Shown: positions 16,885-27,122, numbered from the stretch's first letter. The stretch: 64,000 nt of DNA from Massilia putida (GCF_001941825.1 NZ_CP019038.1:3782001-3846000); one strand, 5' to 3'. Made by a program: numbers and translations. Notes: generated by a model not told the origin, from the sequence alone.

Positions 16885-18840
16885 ATGACCGACTCCATCA
16901 GCAAACAGGCCGCGCCCTGCGGCGCCTGGACTTCCCCGATCACCGCCGCCGTCGTCGCGGCCGGCGCCACGCCGCTGTCGCAGGTGCTGGTCGATGGCGA
17001 CGATGTCTACTGGCTGGCGGGCCGCGCCAGCGAAGGCGGCCGCAACACACTGATGCGCAAGCGCGGGAAGGTCGTGGAGGAGCTGACGCCGGCCCCGTTC
17101 AACGTGCGCACCCGCGTGCACGAGTACGGCGGCGGCGCCACGCTCGTCGCGGACAGCCACATCTGGTTCTCGAACTTCGCCGACAACCGCGTCTACCGCA
17201 TCGACCGGAACGGCGGCGGCGAGCCGGTCCCCGTCAGCGAAGGCGGCGCCAAGCGCTGGGCCGACTTCGTGCTCGACCGCGCGCATCGGCGCCTGATCGG
17301 CGTACGCGAAGACCATTCGCAGGGCGGCACGTACCCGGTCAACACGCTGTGCGCGCTGGGCGCGGACGGCCTTGAAACGATCCTCGTCGACGGCAACGAT
17401 TTCTATTCGTCGCCGCGCATCTCGCCGGACGGCAAACACATCGCCTGGATGAGCTGGGACCACCCGCGCATGCCGTGGCAGGGCACGGCGTTGTGGCTGG
17501 CCGAGATCGGCGACGACGGCACGCTGCTGGACGGCCGCCTGATCGCGGGTGGCACGGAGGAATCCATCGTCCAGCCGGAATGGTCGCCGGACGGCACCTT
17601 GTACTTCGTCTCCGACCGCAGCGGCTGGTGGAATCTGTACCGCTACGCACACGGCGTCGTGCACCCCGTATGCCCGCGCGCGGCCGAATTCGGCGGTCCG
17701 CACTGGACCTTCGGGAACAGCATGTACGGCTTCCGTTCCGCCACGGAGATCGTCTGCACGTACATCGAGGATGGCGTCAGCCGCCTCGCGCGCATCACGA
17801 CGGACTGCGGCAAGCTGGCCGACATCGACACGCCCTACCAGGAAATCCGCGAGCTGCGCGTCGTCGGCGACACGGTGGCGCTGCTGGGCGGCGCGCCCAC
17901 GCTGGCGGCGGAAATCGCGTGCATCGACTTGGATACCGGCCGGCGCGACGTGCCCGCGCGCTCGATCGAGCAGCTGCCGGACGTCGGTTATCTATCCGTC
18001 CCGCAGAGCATCCGCTACCCGAGCAAAGGCGAGAACACTGCGGCTCGCACGACGTACGCGTTCTACTACCCGCCCACCAACAAGGACTACGCGCCGCAGC
18101 CGGGCGAGTTGCCGCCGCTGATCGTGATCGGCCACGGCGGCCCGACGGGCATGGCGGCCAGCACGTTGAAACTGGCCACGCAGTTCTGGACGAGCCGCGG
18201 CATCGCCGTGCTGGACGTGAACTACGGCGGCAGCACGGGCTTCGGCCGCGCCTACCGCGACCTGCTCAAGGGCCAGTGGGGCGTGATCGACGTCGAGGAT
18301 TGCGTGGCCGGCGCCCGGTATCTCGCCGACCAGGACCTCGTCGACCGCGAGCGCCTCGTGATCCGCGGCGGCAGCGCCGGCGGCCTGACGACCTTGTGCG
18401 CCCTTGCCTTCCACGACGTGTTCAAGGCCGGCGCCAGCTATTACGGCGTGTCCGACCTCAAGGGCCTGGACGCCGACTCGCACAAGTTCGAATCGCACTA
18501 CAACGAATACCTGATCGCGCCGAAGCCCATCGCCGACCGCGTCTACGCCGAGCGCTCGCCCATCAACCACACCGATAAACTGCACCGGCCGATGATCTTC
18601 TTCCAGGGCCTGGACGACAAGGTCGTGCCGCCGCCGCAATCGGAAGTGATGGTGTCGGCGCTGCGCGCGCGCGGCGTGCCCGTGGCCTACGTCACGCTGG
18701 ACGGCGAAGGCCACGGCTTCCGCAAGGCCGACAGCATCGTGCGCACGCTGGAAGCCGAGCTGTATTTTTATTTGCGCGTGTTCGGCATTCCCGCCCCGAC
18801 CAGCCTGCCCGCCATCGAGATCGAGAATCTCCCTGCATGA
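16885..18840 (+). CDS. S9-family serine peptidase (dipeptidyl aminopeptidase/acylaminoacyl-peptidase type)
   Basis: The start at 16885 (MTDSISKQAAPCGAW) gives 651 residues, a usual S9C length. The N-terminal half (about 20-380) has beta-propeller-like WD/PD40 repeats such as FYSSPRISPDGKHIAWMSWD and IVQPEWSPDGTLYFVSDRSG. The C-terminal alpha/beta-hydrolase domain carries the triad Ser497 in GGSAGG, Asp578 in GLDDKVVP and His610 in GEGHGF. No signal peptide is seen, so it is probably cytoplasmic and cleaves short peptides. Its stop overlaps the start of the SNF2 gene by ATGA at 18837-18840, implying coupled translation. Confidence 0.88.
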   Translation: MTDSISKQAAPCGAWTSPITAAVVAAGATPLSQVLVDGDDVYWLAGRASEGGRNTLMRKRGKVVEELTPAPFNVRTRVHEYGGGATLVADSHIWFSNFADNRVYRIDRNGGGEPVPVSEGGAKRWADFVLDRAHRRLIGVREDHSQGGTYPVNTLCALGADGLETILVDGNDFYSSPRISPDGKHIAWMSWDHPRMPWQGTALWLAEIGDDGTLLDGRLIAGGTEESIVQPEWSPDGTLYFVSDRSGWWNLYRYAHGVVHPVCPRAAEFGGPHWTFGNSMYGFRSATEIVCTYIEDGVSRLARITTDCGKLADIDTPYQEIRELRVVGDTVALLGGAPTLAAEIACIDLDTGRRDVPARSIEQLPDVGYLSVPQSIRYPSKGENTAARTTYAFYYPPTNKDYAPQPGELPPLIVIGHGGPTGMAASTLKLATQFWTSRGIAVLDVNYGGSTGFGRAYRDLLKGQWGVIDVEDCVAGARYLADQDLVDRERLVIRGGSAGGLTTLCALAFHDVFKAGASYYGVSDLKGLDADSHKFESHYNEYLIAPKPIADRVYAERSPINHTDKLHRPMIFFQGLDDKVVPPPQSEVMVSALRARGVPVAYVTLDGEGHGFRKADSIVRTLEAELYFYLRVFGIPAPTSLPAIEIENLPA

Positions 18841-21800
18841 GCGACGAGGTGTTGCACGCGGTCGTCGAGGCCTGCGACGAGCCGCGCAAGCTGATCCTCG
18901 CGCTGCTGGCGCTGGCCGGCGAGCCGATGGGACGGCGCCGCATCCACGACCACCTGGCGCCCTTGGAAGCGAGCGCGAACGAGGAAGAGCTGGCCGAACC
19001 GCTCGAACGCCTGCGCGCCGATGGCCTGATCGGCGAGCTGCCGTCGCGCGGCTACACGATCGCCGCCGACGTATCCTGGCCCGCGATCCGGTGGGCGCTG
19101 CGCGCGCGCCGGTTGGGCGAACTGCGCGAGGTGTATCAGCAGGTGACGCCGCTGCGCGTCGACTGGCAGGGCACGCCCATGCTGCGCAGCTACCGCCAGG
19201 GCGTCGCGCTGCTGCGCTTCGCGCTGCTGGCCGGCGAAGGCCCGAAGGCCATCGCCCCGCTGCTCGCCGCCTGCCTGCGCTGCCACGAAGCGGCGTACCT
19301 GCATCCGCTCGTCGACATCTGCGCGCGTCCGTTCGAGCCGGACCTGATGGAGCGCATCAATGGCCTCGTGCGCGACGACGTGCTCGCCGTCCTCGTGGGC
19401 CACGTGCAGCGCGAGCCGGCCAGCGCGCCCGCGATCCGCGCGTACGCGGAAGACCACGTGGCGCAGGGCGGCGCCTCGATGGCGCTACGCACGGCGCTGG
19501 CCGAACATTTGATCCTGTGCGGGCGCCTCGATGCGGCCAGCGACCTGCTCGTCGACCTCGACGAATCCGCGGCGCTGTATTACCGCAGCGTGCTGCAGCT
19601 GCTGCGCGGCGACCTCGAACCCGCGCTGGCCGGCTTCGACAAGGCGCTGAAGCTGCTCCGGCGCGAGACGGGCAAGCGCAAGGCCGTGTTCGAGGGCATC
19701 GGCGGCCACCTGTACGTGACGGCCCTGCTCAGGAGCAGCGATCCGAAACATGCGAAGGCGGCAGAAAGCTACCTGGACAGCGCCACGCGCGCCGTGCAAA
19801 GCCACGATACGGCCGTCTACCAGCATCTGTCGATGCTGCGCCAGATCCGCGGCGGCACGGTCGATGCCGAGGTGCTGCCGTCGCGCAACTGGGAAACCAG
19901 CTTGCAGCCCGTGATGTTCCGCGCCCTGCTGCACTGGTGGCTCGGCATGCCGCAGTTAGCCGACAAGCGCGCCATGCTGGAACAGCAGTTCGACGTCGCG
20001 CGGGCCGCCGGCTTCGACTTCATCGCGGCGCAGATCGCGTCCGTGCTGGGCCATCTGGGCATGGTCGGCATCGACCAGCAGGCGATCGCGCTGCGCCAGC
20101 AGCACCGTTTCGTCGACCTCGCCCTGTGGTTCGAGCGCGAGCAGCCGTGGGAACGCCAGCTGAACGCCCTCATCAACCTGCAGCCGCCCGTCAACGTGGA
20201 AGTCGTGAAGGAATCGCGCCTCGCCTGGCTGATCGCCTGGGACGCGCACCTGGGCGTGCGCGCCATCGAACCGCGCGAACAGAAACGCGACGCGCAGGGC
20301 GGCTGGACGCGCGGCCGCCCGCTGGGCCTCAAGCGCCTCGCGGAAGAAGCGGCGGAGCTGGATTTCCTCACCGCGCAGGACGTGCAGGTGGCCGCCAGCA
20401 TCGGCGCCTTCCGCTACTACAGCGGCACCGGCACGCGCTACGAATTCGACCTGGACAAGGCCGTGGCCGCGCTGGCCGGCCATCCGTTGCTGTTCTGGAT
20501 GGATTCGCCGGGCACGCGCATCGAATTGCTGCCGGGCGAGCCGCAGCTGGTCGTGCGCGCCGGCGGCGGCAAGGTCCTGATCTCGCTGGTGCCGCCCCTG
20601 CGCGAGCAGCAGGGCGACGTGGTCGTCACGAAGGAGACGCCGACGAGATTACGCATCGTGCGCGTAAAAGACGAGCACCGGCGCATCGGCGCCATCGTCG
20701 GCGACGGCCTCGAAGTCCCGCTCGAAGCCGAGAAGCGCGTGCTGCAGGCGATCAGCGCCATCTCGTCCATCGTCACGGTGCAGTCCGACATCGGCGGCAG
20801 CGCGGCCGACATCGAGCAAGTGACGGCCGACCCGCGCCTGCACGTCAACCTGCTGCCGTACCAGCAGGGCTTGCGCATCCAGGTGATGGTGCGGCCGCTG
20901 CCCGGCACCGGTCCGTACTTCCGTCCCGGCGACGGCGCGGAAAGCGTCATCGCGGACGTCGCGGGCGTGCGCACCGAGGCGCGCCGCGATCTCAATGGCG
21001 AGCGCGAAGCCGAGCGCCAGCTGCTGGCCGACCTGCCCGCGCTGGAGCAGGCGGAGATGGAACAAGGCGAATGGCTGCTCGCGGCGCCGATCCACTGCCT
21101 GGAACTGGTCGTGCAACTGCAGGAGCTGGATGCATCGAACGTTCTCGTCGCGTGGCCGGAGGGCGAATCGTTCCGCGTGTCGAAGAAGATCACGTCGAAA
21201 TCCGTGCGCCTGCAGATCCGGCGCGACAAGGACTGGTTCGCGGCCAACGGTGAAGTCCAGGTCGACGAGAACAAGGTGATGGACTTGCGCGAGCTGCTCG
21301 CGCGCGTGCGCGAGGACCGTTTCATCGCACTCGGCGACAACCAGTTTTTGGCGCTCACGCACGAACTGCACCGCCGCCTGCTGGATTTGTCGGCCTACAG
21401 CGATGCCGATCAAGAGGCCCTGCGCTTCCACCCGCTGGCCAGCTTCGCGCTGGAAGAGATGGCACAGGACGCGGGCGGCGTCGAGGCCGACAAGGCCTGG
21501 CGTGCGCATTTAAAACAGATGCAGGCGAATGCGGCATACCGGCCGCAGTTGCCGGGCACGCTGCAGGCCGAGCTGCGCGACTACCAGGTCGAGGGCTTCG
21601 AATGGCTGTCCCGCCTTGCGCATTGGGGCGTCGGCGCCTGCCTCGCGGACGATATGGGCCTCGGCAAGACGTTGCAGGCGCTCGCGCTGATCCTGTCGCG
21701 CGCACCTGGCGGGCCCACGCTCGTCGTGGCGCCGACGTCCGTCGCGACGAACTGGCTGGCGGAAGCGGAGCGGTTCGCACCGACCTTGAACGTGCGCCTG

Positions 21801-23009
21801 TTCGGGCCCGGCGACCGCGCCGCGATGCTGAAGGAAGCGGGCCCGTTCGACGTGATCGTCGCCAGCTACGGCCTGCTGCAGCTGGAGTCCGCGCTGTTCG
21901 ACGACATTCGCTGGCACACGATCGTGCTGGACGAGGCGCAGGCCATCAAGAATGCGTATACGCGCCGCTCCGCGGCCGTGATGGCGCTGCAAGGCGATTT
22001 CAAAATGGTGGCCACCGGCACGCCGCTGGAAAACCACCTGGGCGAGTTGTGGAACCTGTTCCGCTTCATCAATCCGGGGCTGCTCGGGACAAGCGACCAG
22101 TTCCAAATGCGGTTCGCGGGGCCCATCGAAAAGGCGTCGGACAAGCGCGCGGAACTGGCGGCGCGCACGCGCCTGCGCCGCCTCACGCAGCCGTTCATCC
22201 TGCGCAGGACAAAAGCGCAGGTGCTGTCCGAACTGCCGCCGCGCACGGAGATCGTGTTGCCCGTGCAGCTGTCGGAAGAAGAGATGGCGCTGTACGAATC
22301 GCTGCGGCGCGAGGCTTTGGAACGCATCGCCGCACTGGAGGCGCCGCAGTCGCAGAAGCAGATCCAGATTCTCGCGGAAATGATGAAGCTGCGCCGCGCG
22401 TGCTGCAATCCGGCGCTCGTCGCACCCGACAGCGGCATCCGCAGCAGCAAGCTGGAGACGTTCGCGCGCCTCGCCGACGAGCTGCTGGAAAACCGCCACA
22501 AGGCGCTCGTGTTCAGCCAGTTCGTCGACCACCTCACCCTGATCCGCAAACACCTCGACGAACGCGGCATCCGCTACCAGTACCTCGACGGCTCGACGCC
22601 CATGCAGGAGAGGAAGCGCCGCGTGGACGCGTTCCAGGCCGGCGACGGCGACCTGTTCCTCATCTCGCTGAAGGCGGGCGGCGTCGGCATCAACCTGACG
22701 GCGGCCGACTACGTGATCCACATGGACCCGTGGTGGAACCCGGCGGTGGAAGACCAGGCCAGCGACCGCGCGCACCGCATGGGCCAGCAGCGGCCCGTGA
22801 CGATCTACCGGCTCGTCGCGCGCCACACGATCGAGGAAGGCATCGTCGACCTGCACCGCCACAAGCGCGACCTGGCCGACAGCCTGCTCGAAGGCACCGA
22901 CATGGCCGCGCGCATGTCGCCGGCGGACATGCTGGCCATGCTGCAGGCGGGGCTGTCCGGTAGCGCGGCAACGCGTGCGCCGTCGGTCGCGGAATGGCAA
23001 TCCGAGTGA
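18837..23009 (+). CDS. Very large SNF2-family helicase with N-terminal winged-helix/helical-repeat region
   Basis: A 1390-residue protein. Residues 1-90 look like a winged helix (DEPRKLILALLALAGEP, DGLIGELPSRGYTI). Residues 100-480 are helical repeats of TPR-like character, and a less clear middle follows to about 900. The C-terminal SNF2 ATPase has Walker A DDMGLGKT ending at Thr945, DEAQ at 1032-1035, KMVATGTPLENHLGELWNLF, and the helicase C-terminal motifs LKAGGVGINLTAADYVI and DRAHRMGQQRPVTIYRLVA. Bacterial SNF2 proteins move along duplex DNA and remodel protein-DNA complexes. The substrate is unknown. The start overlaps the peptidase gene by four bases, an odd pairing. It is about twice the length of the second SNF2 gene at 61767. 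Confidence 0.85.
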   Translation: MSDEVLHAVVEACDEPRKLILALLALAGEPMGRRRIHDHLAPLEASANEEELAEPLERLRADGLIGELPSRGYTIAADVSWPAIRWALRARRLGELREVYQQVTPLRVDWQGTPMLRSYRQGVALLRFALLAGEGPKAIAPLLAACLRCHEAAYLHPLVDICARPFEPDLMERINGLVRDDVLAVLVGHVQREPASAPAIRAYAEDHVAQGGASMALRTALAEHLILCGRLDAASDLLVDLDESAALYYRSVLQLLRGDLEPALAGFDKALKLLRRETGKRKAVFEGIGGHLYVTALLRSSDPKHAKAAESYLDSATRAVQSHDTAVYQHLSMLRQIRGGTVDAEVLPSRNWETSLQPVMFRALLHWWLGMPQLADKRAMLEQQFDVARAAGFDFIAAQIASVLGHLGMVGIDQQAIALRQQHRFVDLALWFEREQPWERQLNALINLQPPVNVEVVKESRLAWLIAWDAHLGVRAIEPREQKRDAQGGWTRGRPLGLKRLAEEAAELDFLTAQDVQVAASIGAFRYYSGTGTRYEFDLDKAVAALAGHPLLFWMDSPGTRIELLPGEPQLVVRAGGGKVLISLVPPLREQQGDVVVTKETPTRLRIVRVKDEHRRIGAIVGDGLEVPLEAEKRVLQAISAISSIVTVQSDIGGSAADIEQVTADPRLHVNLLPYQQGLRIQVMVRPLPGTGPYFRPGDGAESVIADVAGVRTEARRDLNGEREAERQLLADLPALEQAEMEQGEWLLAAPIHCLELVVQLQELDASNVLVAWPEGESFRVSKKITSKSVRLQIRRDKDWFAANGEVQVDENKVMDLRELLARVREDRFIALGDNQFLALTHELHRRLLDLSAYSDADQEALRFHPLASFALEEMAQDAGGVEADKAWRAHLKQMQANAAYRPQLPGTLQAELRDYQVEGFEWLSRLAHWGVGACLADDMGLGKTLQALALILSRAPGGPTLVVAPTSVATNWLAEAERFAPTLNVRLFGPGDRAAMLKEAGPFDVIVASYGLLQLESALFDDIRWHTIVLDEAQAIKNAYTRRSAAVMALQGDFKMVATGTPLENHLGELWNLFRFINPGLLGTSDQFQMRFAGPIEKASDKRAELAARTRLRRLTQPFILRRTKAQVLSELPPRTEIVLPVQLSEEEMALYESLRREALERIAALEAPQSQKQIQILAEMMKLRRACCNPALVAPDSGIRSSKLETFARLADELLENRHKALVFSQFVDHLTLIRKHLDERGIRYQYLDGSTPMQERKRRVDAFQAGDGDLFLISLKAGGVGINLTAADYVIHMDPWWNPAVEDQASDRAHRMGQQRPVTIYRLVARHTIEEGIVDLHRHKRDLADSLLEGTDMAARMSPADMLAMLQAGLSGSAATRAPSVAEWQSE

Positions 23010-23153
23010 CGATGGGCGCCGTTGCGAGGGCGTTGACGGCGGTTCGCGTCAAGACAAGCGCGTGACGGAATGTTTCAGATGCCCGCAAGCAGACCGAATG
23101 ATGCTAATCTGGCGCCCCCCATCTGGCCCTTTATACAATCAGGCAGACAGAGA

Positions 23154-25034
23154 ATGATGAAATCGAAAATCGCGCTTGCCGTCCTGCTGACCAGCGTCGC
23201 GCTGGCGCCGGCGAGCGCGCGCACCAAGCCGCACCACAAGGCGGCCAGCAGCACCAAGGCCAAGGCCCCGGCCAAGAGCAAAGCCAAGGCCAAGGCGAAG
23301 GCAGATAACGACGAGAAGCCCGTGCAAAAGGCCGCCGCGCCCGTCGCCGCCGCCACGCCGCAGAACCGCAACGACCGCTTCATGGACTCGCTGTCCATGC
23401 AATTCCTCACCGCGCTGTGGCGCATCGATCCGGAAGACGGCATCTACGTCGGCAAGTTCGACGCGGCCGCCAAGCTGACGATCCCCGACGCCGCCTCGCG
23501 CGCGAAGCGGCTGGCGTTCATCGACGAGTGGCTCGACAAGTTCGGCAAGCTGAACGCCGACAAGCTGTCGCCGAACCAGCGCACCGACCTCGCCGTCCTC
23601 CTCAACAAGCTGAAATACGAGCGCTGGCAGTTGACGACGTTCCGCGAGTTCGAGTGGAATCCGGCCGAGTACAACGTGGCGCAGGCCTTCGACCTGATCC
23701 TGAACACGGAATACGCGGCCAAGGCGCAGCGCCTGCGCACGATCCTGAAACGCCTGGCCGACGTGCCGGCCTATTATCAGGCGGCGCAGGGCTCCATCGT
23801 CAACCCGACGCACGAACACACGCAGCTGGCGATCCAGCAGGCGCCGGGCACGCTCGTCGTGCTGGCGGACCTCGGCAAGGCCGCGCAGGAATCGATCCTG
23901 TCGGCGCAGGAAAAGGCGATCTTCGCCCAGCGCATCGCGAACGCAGGCACGGCGGTGCTGGGCTGGGTCGACTTCTTGAGCGACCTCGATAAATCGCAGG
24001 TGCAGACGCAGCGCGCGCGCTCGTTCCGCATCGGGAAGGATTTATACGAACAAAAATTCGCCTTCGAGATCCAGTCATCCAACACGGGCGAGCAGACCTA
24101 CCGCAAGGCCTTGGCCGCGCGCGACGAACTCCTGACCCGCATGGACGCTTTGTCCGATCAGCTGTGGGACAAGACGATGGGCAGCACCGCGAAACCCGCC
24201 GACCGGTATAAAAAAATCGGCATGGTGATCGACAAGCTCTCGCTGCAGCACACGACGCCCGCGAATTTCCTGCCCGAGATCCGCCGCCAGATCCCGCAGC
24301 TGCAGGAGTTCGTCATCAGGAACAACCTCGTGACGATCGACCCGAGCAAGCCGCTCGTCGTGCGCGAGACGCCGCTGTACCAGCGCGGCGTCGCGGGCGC
24401 CAGCATCGATGCGCCGGGCCCGTATCGTCCGAAGGATAAAACCTATTACAACGTGACGCCGCTGGACGGCCTCACGCCCGAGCAGGCCGAAAGCAGCCTG
24501 CGCGAGTACAACAACTGGATGCTGCAAATCCTGAACATCCACGAGGCGATCCCCGGCCACTACACGCAGCTGATGAACGCGAACCGGTCGCCGTCGCTGG
24601 TCAAGACCCTGTTCGGCAACGGCGCGATGGTCGAGGGCTGGGCCGTGTACGGCGAGCGCATGATGCTGGAGTCGGGCTATGGCGACAACGCGCCGGAGCT
24701 GTGGCTGATGTGGTGCAAGTGGAATCTGCGCAGCGTCTCCAACACGATCCTCGACTACAGCGTGCACGTGCTGGGCATGACGCGCGACCAGGCCATGGAC
24801 CTGCTCGTGCGCCAGGCTTTCCAGACCCCGCAGGAAGCCGCCGAAAAGTGGCGCCGCGCGCAGCTGTCGTCCGTGCAGCTGTCCAGCTATTTCAGCGGCT
24901 ACAGCGACATCATGGAACTCCGCGAACGCCGCAAGGAGCAGCTGGGCGACCGCTTCAACCTCAAGCAATTCCACGACCAGTTCCTGAGCTACGGGAATGC
25001 GCCGGTGAAGATCATCGGGCAGTTGATGCAGTAA
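23154..25034 (+). CDS. DUF885-family putative zinc metallopeptidase, exported
   Basis: The start at 23154 (MMKSKIALAVLLTSVALAPASA) gives a Sec signal peptide, followed by a Lys/Ala-rich linker to about residue 60 (KAKAPAKSKAKAKAKAD). The longer frame from 23070 has no signal-like start. The DUF885 body holds HEAIPGH at 463-469 and EGWAVYGE from 494. This HExxxxH-E arrangement is typical of the family and is thought to bind zinc. Homologues are often annotated as carboxypeptidase-like, with unproven substrates. The 626 residues are a normal length. The next gene begins directly after the TAA with no gap, so they form an operon, probably working in the periplasm. Confidence 0.8.
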   Translation: MMKSKIALAVLLTSVALAPASARTKPHHKAASSTKAKAPAKSKAKAKAKADNDEKPVQKAAAPVAAATPQNRNDRFMDSLSMQFLTALWRIDPEDGIYVGKFDAAAKLTIPDAASRAKRLAFIDEWLDKFGKLNADKLSPNQRTDLAVLLNKLKYERWQLTTFREFEWNPAEYNVAQAFDLILNTEYAAKAQRLRTILKRLADVPAYYQAAQGSIVNPTHEHTQLAIQQAPGTLVVLADLGKAAQESILSAQEKAIFAQRIANAGTAVLGWVDFLSDLDKSQVQTQRARSFRIGKDLYEQKFAFEIQSSNTGEQTYRKALAARDELLTRMDALSDQLWDKTMGSTAKPADRYKKIGMVIDKLSLQHTTPANFLPEIRRQIPQLQEFVIRNNLVTIDPSKPLVVRETPLYQRGVAGASIDAPGPYRPKDKTYYNVTPLDGLTPEQAESSLREYNNWMLQILNIHEAIPGHYTQLMNANRSPSLVKTLFGNGAMVEGWAVYGERMMLESGYGDNAPELWLMWCKWNLRSVSNTILDYSVHVLGMTRDQAMDLLVRQAFQTPQEAAEKWRRAQLSSVQLSSYFSGYSDIMELRERRKEQLGDRFNLKQFHDQFLSYGNAPVKIIGQLMQ

Positions 25035-27122
25035 GTGAAGCGCACAACGCTCATCGCTGCGCTCGCGGGCGCCGCCGTGCTGGCCGGCGGCGCGGCCGTG
25101 TATGTCCTCAATACCCGCCAGGACGCGACCCCAGGGCGCGCTTTCTGGCGCCCGGCCGATGCCCCCACCAGGCCCGCGTGGTCCGCGCGCGTGACGCCGC
25201 TGGCGGGCCGCTTCGGCGACCCGTTCGGCACCGCCGTCGATGCGCACGGCAATGTGTTCGTGGCCGATGGCGGTGACTGCAGCTGCATCCGCCGCATCGC
25301 GCCCGACGGCCAACAAACCGTCTTCGCGGGCGGCCGCGCGGGCTTCGCGGACGGCGTTGGCGCCGCCGCCGCATTCGACACGCCGTCGGCGCTGGCCATC
25401 GACCGCCTGGGCAATCTGTACGTGGCCGATACCCGCAACAACGCGATCCGCAAGGTGGCGCCCGACGGCAGCGTGAGCACGCTGGCGGGCGGCGGCGACG
25501 CCGGCTACCTCGACGGCATCGGCCGCGCCGCCCGCTTCGACGGGCCGGTCGGCGTGGCCGTCGACCGCGACGGCAATGTCTGGGTCGCGGACACCTACAA
25601 CGACCGCATCCGCGGCATCGCCCGGGACGGCACGGTGACGACCGTGGCCGGCAGCGGCGCGCCCGACCACCTGGACGGCACGGGCAGCGCGGCCGCGTTC
25701 GACACGCCGAGCGCCATCGCGGTCGACAAGCACGGCGTGCTGTTCGTCGCCGATACCGGCAACGACGCGATCCGGCGCATCGACAAAACGGGAATGGTGA
25801 CGACGTTCGCGCGCGCGCCCGAGGACGAGCGCCGTCCGCTGCTGCGCCGCCCGGTGGCGCTGGCGCTGACGCATGACGGTTATGTGTACGCGAGCGGCGC
25901 GAGCGGGCGCATCATCCAGTTCGATCCAGACGGGCAGTATCACGCCCTGCCAGATGCCGACCGTCCCGCGGGCACGAGCTATGCCAGCGACGGGAGCGTG
26001 CGGCTGTACGCGCCGCGCGGCATCGCCGTGAAGCGCGACGGCGCGCTGGTGGTGGCCGATGGCCAGGCGCAGCAGGTGTTCGCGCTGGCGCCGCCGCCAG
26101 CCGGTACGCCGGCCCCGCAACCCGCGCCTCTGGAGCTGCCGGCGGTGGCATCCATGCCCTGGCCCGTGAGCCCGCAGCAGGAACCGCACGAAGTCGTCGG
26201 CGTGATGGGCGAGGTGCGCGGCAGCTACGACGGCGAAAACCGCGACCACTTCCATGCGGGCCTGGACATCCGCGCCGACGTCGGCGCGCGCGTGCTGGCG
26301 ATCCTGCCGGCGACCGTCAGCGATCCTTATCCGAACTGGGCGTTCGGCCAGCTGGGCGAAGGCATGAGCCTTGGGCCGCTGTCGTATATCCACATGCGCG
26401 TGGGCCGCGACAGCACGGGCAAGGCGCTCGATCCGCGCTTCCAGTTGCTGCGCGGCGCGAACGGCAAGCCGGAACGCGTGCGGGTGCGGCGCGGCACCCG
26501 CTTCGCCGTGGGCGACGCGCTCGGCACGATCAATCCGATGGCGCACGTGCACATGGAGTACTACCCCGGCGGCCGCGCGGTCAATCCGCTGACCCTGCCG
26601 TTCACGGGCCTGCGCGACACGGTGCCGCCCCGTATCGAGAGCATCGCGCTGTACGACGCGAGCGGGCATCGCCTGCCGGGCAAGAAGGGCCGGCGCGTGC
26701 ACGTGGCGCGCGCGCTCGGCGAAGTCGCGATCGTCGCCGCCGGCTACGACCAGATCGACGGCAACCTGGCGCGGCGCCGCCTCGGCCTGTACAAATTGGG
26801 CTACCAGCTGCTCCATGCGGACGGCAGCCCGGTCGCGGGGTTCGAAGCGCCGCGCATCACGCAGGTCTACGACCGCCTGCCACGCGAGCGCGACGCGGTG
26901 AAGCTGCTGTACGCGGAAAACAGCGGCATCACGGTCTATGGCAGCAAGGCCACGGTGTTCGCCTATGCCGTCAACAACACGCTGAAGGATGGCGTGGCCC
27001 TGCCCGCTGCCTGGCGCGTGGACGGCCTGGCGCCGGGCGACTACCTGCTGCGCATTTACGCCGCGGACTTCGCGGGCCAGGTGGCGCTGCAAGGCCGCGA
27101 CCTGCCGATCACGGTCGAGTAA
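25035..27122 (+). CDS. NHL-repeat propeller fused to an M23 (LytM-like) peptidase domain
   Basis: A GTG start at 25035 immediately follows the DUF885 stop. The product (695 residues) begins with an N-terminal anchor or signal (TTLIAALAGAAVLAGGAAVYV). NHL beta-propeller repeats then span about residues 60-360, such as DRLGNLYVADTRNNAIRKVA. From about 385 a peptidase M23-like domain has HxxxD at His407/Asp411 (HFHAGLD) and HxH at His504/His506 (HVHMEYY), so all zinc ligands of an active LytM fold are present. A C-terminal beta-rich region follows. M23 enzymes cut peptidoglycan cross-bridges. Linking one to an NHL propeller is unusual. The last codon abuts the convergent gene at 27123. Confidence 0.75.
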   Translation: MKRTTLIAALAGAAVLAGGAAVYVLNTRQDATPGRAFWRPADAPTRPAWSARVTPLAGRFGDPFGTAVDAHGNVFVADGGDCSCIRRIAPDGQQTVFAGGRAGFADGVGAAAAFDTPSALAIDRLGNLYVADTRNNAIRKVAPDGSVSTLAGGGDAGYLDGIGRAARFDGPVGVAVDRDGNVWVADTYNDRIRGIARDGTVTTVAGSGAPDHLDGTGSAAAFDTPSAIAVDKHGVLFVADTGNDAIRRIDKTGMVTTFARAPEDERRPLLRRPVALALTHDGYVYASGASGRIIQFDPDGQYHALPDADRPAGTSYASDGSVRLYAPRGIAVKRDGALVVADGQAQQVFALAPPPAGTPAPQPAPLELPAVASMPWPVSPQQEPHEVVGVMGEVRGSYDGENRDHFHAGLDIRADVGARVLAILPATVSDPYPNWAFGQLGEGMSLGPLSYIHMRVGRDSTGKALDPRFQLLRGANGKPERVRVRRGTRFAVGDALGTINPMAHVHMEYYPGGRAVNPLTLPFTGLRDTVPPRIESIALYDASGHRLPGKKGRRVHVARALGEVAIVAAGYDQIDGNLARRRLGLYKLGYQLLHADGSPVAGFEAPRITQVYDRLPRERDAVKLLYAENSGITVYGSKATVFAYAVNNTLKDGVALPAAWRVDGLAPGDYLLRIYAADFAGQVALQGRDLPITVE

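Noticed and set aside
24075..27092. 1005-residue minus-strand frame across the DUF885 and NHL/M23 genes
   Set aside because: It spans two well-supported plus-strand genes, is rich in Arg/Ala/His, and lacks a start signal or known domains.
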